From the NCBI GenBank assembly GCA_003339415.1, contig PDHQ01000214.1:1-60035 (forward strand): a DNA stretch of 60,035 nucleotides. The letters run 5' to 3'. Source of the DNA: Ophiocordyceps camponoti-saundersi (nom. inval.) (Eukaryota; Ascomycota; Sordariomycetes; Hypocreales; Ophiocordycipitaceae). The position numbers and the translations under genes were made by a program. Below are positions 58,711 to 60,035 of the stretch, in pieces (the first letter of the stretch is position 1; each line of letters opens with the position of its first letter). The notes beneath the pieces were generated by a model. It was not told the origin of the DNA. It was given only the letters and a program-made list of their open reading frames with translations, and did not search any database.

Positions 58711-59908
58711 AAAGCTTCGTAATAATAGCTTACTATTTTAAAAGCTAAGTAATAATAGCTTATTAAATATTAAAATTATTTATAATTAAAGTTATTTTAT
58801 TATAAAGGTTTTATACTCCTTAATATTTATAAAAAGCTAACTTAATTAATATAAAATAACTTAAGGGGTTTTAAAGTATATATAGTATATATATTTAAAA
58901 TTATAGTTTATATATAGCTTATACTTATCCCGCGCGTAGCGCTAACTAATTATATATACTTATATATACCCCGCGCCTATTATATACGTAAACTTAACTA
59001 AGCACTCCTTATATAACTTAGCTATTTAAGCGCAGCCCGAATCCTTTATATAAAGTAAATATTTTACTATATTAACTTTTATTAGTTTAACCTTATTAAA
59101 ACTTTATATATATCCTTATTAAACTTATTATAAACTTAAACTTATTATATACTTAAACTTATTATATACTTATTTACTAAAATTTATTATTATTATATAA
59201 TTTATAAATATTTTACCTACCTTTCTTTATTTTATTATTATTATTTTTTACTTTATCTTTACTTAAGCTTTTTACTTTATTAGCTTAGATTTCGCTATTA
59301 ATATTATTTATATCTTTTAATTATAACGCTTACTCCCCTAATATAGCTTAAGAAATAAAATAAAACTAACCTTAAGTTATTAGTAAACTTTAAGTAAATA
59401 ATAGCTTAAACCTTATTACTACTCTTAATATAATAAGTAAAGCTAGTACTAACTTAACTTTTATTTTTATCTTTTTTTTAATATATTAAAAGCTTTTAAG
59501 CTTATAATTTTAAAAAACTTTAATAAACTTATTAATAATTTTATAACTAGCGTTTATTAATTATAATATTAATCTAAACTGCTAACGAATTTAACTAAAT
59601 AAATATATCTATAATTATAAATATAAGCTTATTAAACTTATCCTTTATCGCTTAAGTATAGCTAGCTTAGTAACTTTTAAGCTTCTTAATAAATAATACT
59701 TTAATTATTATATTTAATAATACTCTTTACTTACTAAGCGCGTAAAAATAATAATAGCTAAAATCTAAACTAGCTTTATTTTTAACTAGCAGCCCTTAAG
59801 CTATAAGCTTTATTATATTATTTTAGCTAGCTAAGCTAGCTATACTTTTACTTAAATATATTTACTTTATATATAATATTATTATATTAATAGTTTTAGA
59901 AATACTTA
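58711..59908. other. Old flank right of E6, no clear gene
   Basis: The first 130 bp can be read as open plus frames that may continue the frame at 50120-50944. It repeats AAAGCTWMGTAATAATAGCT at 58711 and about 58741, a 30-bp direct repeat. Beyond that the sequence is AT-rich with short repeated words (AAACTTATTATA, about 59118-59170, several copies). No tRNA or mobile-element boundary is visible. Confidence 0.4.

Positions 59909-60035
<127 letters not shown>

Overview
The window looks like a block of AT-rich, gene-poor repeat DNA from a filamentous ascomycete (Pezizomycotina) that has been through repeat-induced point mutation (RIP). CpA and TpG are almost absent over most of the 60 kb while TpA is in great excess and CpG survives. 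Stops inside otherwise coherent reading frames are nearly all TAA or TAG, where CAA or CAG would fit the frame. Family-invariant residues are changed as C-to-T or G-to-A predicts (Cys and His to Tyr, Asp to Asn). No intact protein gene was found. The species cannot be named from this sequence. The layout fits an AT isochore of the subtelomeric or centromeric kind.

Left part (1-11.2 kb): a roughly 1.1 kb LTR (135-1233); decayed frames including a Lys/Asp/Asn-rich tract; a GC island with three hairpins; and one tRNA gene on the minus strand (3914-3994) with a T6 terminator. A complete LTR element, E1 (4080-7698, target-site duplication GAAGG), lies 85 bp upstream of the tRNA. After it comes a decayed, unidentified plus-strand frame of about 1,000 codons (7.9-10.9 kb).

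Middle part (11.2-25.3 kb): a Ty3/gypsy-like element, G, with 198-bp LTRs and gag, protease and RT remnants. A 7.8 kb hAT transposon (13255-21041; 8-bp duplication; transposase with a C-terminal dimerisation domain and short introns) has inserted in it, and a 963-bp solo LTR has inserted in the hAT.

Right part (25.8-58.7 kb): six more copies of the E family (LTRs of about 487 or 507 bp; internal region of about 2.6 kb with no recognisable pol), several nested in each other: E2 holds E3 and E3 holds E4; E5 holds a LINE of the Tad1/I type; E6 holds a 620-bp TIR element and E7. Five of these six have perfect 5-bp target-site duplications, so the order of insertion can be read directly. Between them lie fragments of an older sequence with decayed frames on both strands (36.7-37.0, 47.8-50.9 and 58.7 kb onward). 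The window ends in a long (ATT)n microsatellite.

Taken together this is a stratified record of transposon insertion followed by RIP. The E family appears non-autonomous, inserts into its own copies, and has recombined between subfamilies. Sequence with surviving CA/TG (tRNA and GC island, solo LTR, 620-bp element, hAT ends, G LTRs) marks single-copy, short or young DNA.
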